Positions 62,980 to 64,000 of a DNA stretch of 64,000 nucleotides are shown here, piece after piece. The translations under genes were made by a program, and so were the position numbers. The notes below the pieces were generated by a model that worked only from the letters and a program-made list of their open reading frames with translations, made no database searches and had not been told where the DNA came from. Position 1 is the stretch's first letter, and each line of letters begins with the position of its first letter. The stretch lies in contig NZ_MVDE01000004.1 in NCBI RefSeq assembly GCF_002843385.1, positions 172,693 to 236,692 on the forward strand, written 5' to 3'. The DNA is from Labilibaculum manganireducens (GTDB taxonomy: Bacteria > Bacteroidota > Bacteroidia > Bacteroidales > Marinifilaceae).

Positions 62980-63789
62980 CTATTTTAAAGGAGAATCAGG
63001 CTCTTTAGCCATATGATTATAGGTTAGCTTTTCCAATAATGAAGGAAACCATTTTTTAAGCCATACGGTTAATTTCCCTTCCATAAATGTCATGATCAGT
63101 TCACGCTTTCGTTTCACTACTGCAATGGCAATTAAGCGCGCACATTCCTCGGCACTCATCATTTTACTTTCGTCGCGGGGGGTTTCACCCTGCATCGATC
63201 CATCAGCCGTTAGGGCAACATTTCGAACATTTGAGGCTGTGAAACCTGGTGCAGCTACCAATACATGAACACCGGTTTTTAGATTTTCGACCCGTAAGGT
63301 ATCCAGAAATCCGCGAATGGCATATTTTGATGCCGAATATCCCGATCGGGCAGGCAAACCAATATAACCCGCAATTGAAATTACTCCTACAACCGATCCT
63401 TTTGATTTGGTAATGTATGGCATTGCAAATTTGGTACAGTAAACCGTTCCCCAAAAATTAACATCCATTAAATTTTTGATGACCGACAAATCCAAATCAG
63501 TAAAAAGAGCTCTCATCGAAATTCCTGCGTTGTTTATCAGTACATCTACTCCACCAAATCGATTTACAGTCTCTGTTATCAGATTTTTACAATCTTCTTC
63601 AACACTTACATCCGTTTTAACGGTTAAAACCTCATTTCCCAAAGCCAGAATACTTTCTTCCACTTCTTTTAGTTTTTCGAGATTTCTTGCGGCCAAAACA
63701 ATTTTAGATCCACGGGAAGCAAATTCTAAAGCCAATGCCTTTCCTATTCCAGAAGAAGCTCCTGTAATCACAACAATTTTTTGTTTCAT
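62980..63789 (-). CDS. SDR-family oxidoreductase
   Basis: A 269-residue short-chain dehydrogenase. It has TGASSGIGKALALEFASRGS (cofactor loop), NNAGIS, and YSASKYAI (catalytic Tyr/Lys), with Ser in VISIAGY. Near the C-terminus KLTVWLKKWFPSLLEKLTYN is amphipathic and may touch a membrane. It resembles the DHRS7/YqjQ-like group. Substrate is unknown. Confidence 0.92.
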   Translation of the reverse strand: MKQKIVVITGASSGIGKALALEFASRGSKIVLAARNLEKLKEVEESILALGNEVLTVKTDVSVEEDCKNLITETVNRFGGVDVLINNAGISMRALFTDLDLSVIKNLMDVNFWGTVYCTKFAMPYITKSKGSVVGVISIAGYIGLPARSGYSASKYAIRGFLDTLRVENLKTGVHVLVAAPGFTASNVRNVALTADGSMQGETPRDESKMMSAEECARLIAIAVVKRKRELIMTFMEGKLTVWLKKWFPSLLEKLTYNHMAKEPDSPLK

Positions 63790-64000
63790 GAAAGAGATAT
63801 ATTAACAGATTATAAGAAGCAGGAAGTAATTCCTGTTATTTTTTCAGCGACTACAAATTTAAAAATATTTTAATAGACATTATTCCTAATTAGAAATATA
63901 GTTTTGTTTATTTGTTTTTAACTTCGGATACTTCCATCGTCTGATAGAAACTCTCAAATTTTGTAGCCCACATGCTATTTCCATTACGACGTCATGGAAA

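Overview
The window looks like a low-GC Bacteroidota chromosome, most likely Marinilabiliales/Marinifilaceae-like (the family-level guess is inference). Supporting signs are TAnnTTTG-type -7 promoter elements, start codons mostly without Shine-Dalgarno sequences, a Reg_prop/Y_Y_Y sensor kinase, TonB/BlaR1-type cassettes, GG-leader peptides of the Bacteroidales type and fermentation genes (pta-ackA, ptb-like, Nfn-like transhydrogenase). No rRNA, tRNA, CRISPR array or intact transposase was recognised.

Layout. 0-6 kb is mostly housekeeping: nfnB (cut by the window edge) and nfnA, a DksA-like zinc-finger protein, an eIF1/YciH-like factor, purC, phoH, a SAM hydroxide adenosyltransferase and a small monooxygenase-fold protein. 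6.3-10.5 kb is a membrane glycan/lipid module: PAP2 phosphatase, GT39 transferase, DPM1/ArnC-like GT2 and a flippase-like UPF0104 protein. At 10.9 kb is a hybrid histidine kinase with a c-heme-like CxxCH motif in its sensor part.

13.4-16.6 kb is the most striking locus. A three-part protein (C39-peptidase-like domain without a catalytic Cys, VKOR membrane domain, DsbA/thioredoxin domain with CGFC) is followed by five tandem small genes for GG-leader peptides with four-cysteine cores, ended by a strong terminator. Several of the small genes are below usual ORF cut-offs. I read this as a dedicated disulfide-peptide (bacteriocin or pheromone-like) system whose exporter is encoded elsewhere.

17-21.4 kb holds a DEAD-box helicase, a B12-type radical SAM protein, a VF530-like protein and a methyltransferase. 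21.4-30.1 kb is accessory DNA: direct repeats, a gene fragment, a 20-bp-period repeat, a decayed tyrosine recombinase start, a group II intron 3' remnant and scattered cargo genes. Most of it lies between two inverted ~100-bp repeats. The cargo includes a second RiPP locus: a 68-aa precursor with a CSC/PGC core and a SPASM radical SAM maturase, with an unusually strong Shine-Dalgarno site. 31.4-32.4 kb carries four ~211-bp tandem repeats.

32.4-43.1 kb is acyl-phosphate and lactate/glycolate-type metabolism: two ptb-like genes, a large hybrid-type sensor kinase, ackA, pta and an FAD/FeS oxidoreductase. 43.1-48.3 kb is a thiamine salvage operon (methyltransferase-thiM-thiE-tenA-thiD-tenA-hydrolase) under a TPP riboswitch with an intrinsic terminator. 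48.3-54.2 kb contains a hydrolase, DUF6051 and DUF6483-like proteins, a redox-active C_GCAxxG_C_C protein, MutT, a folate cluster (folM-like, folB, folK) and a B3/B4 protein. 54.3-59 kb is a BlaI / M56-TonB / three-TonB cluster with shared AACTAA/TTAGTT dyads. 59.1-63.8 kb ends with a nitrilase-type amidase, an acyltransferase, a YitT protein, a PPOX protein, a sigma-like factor and an SDR enzyme.
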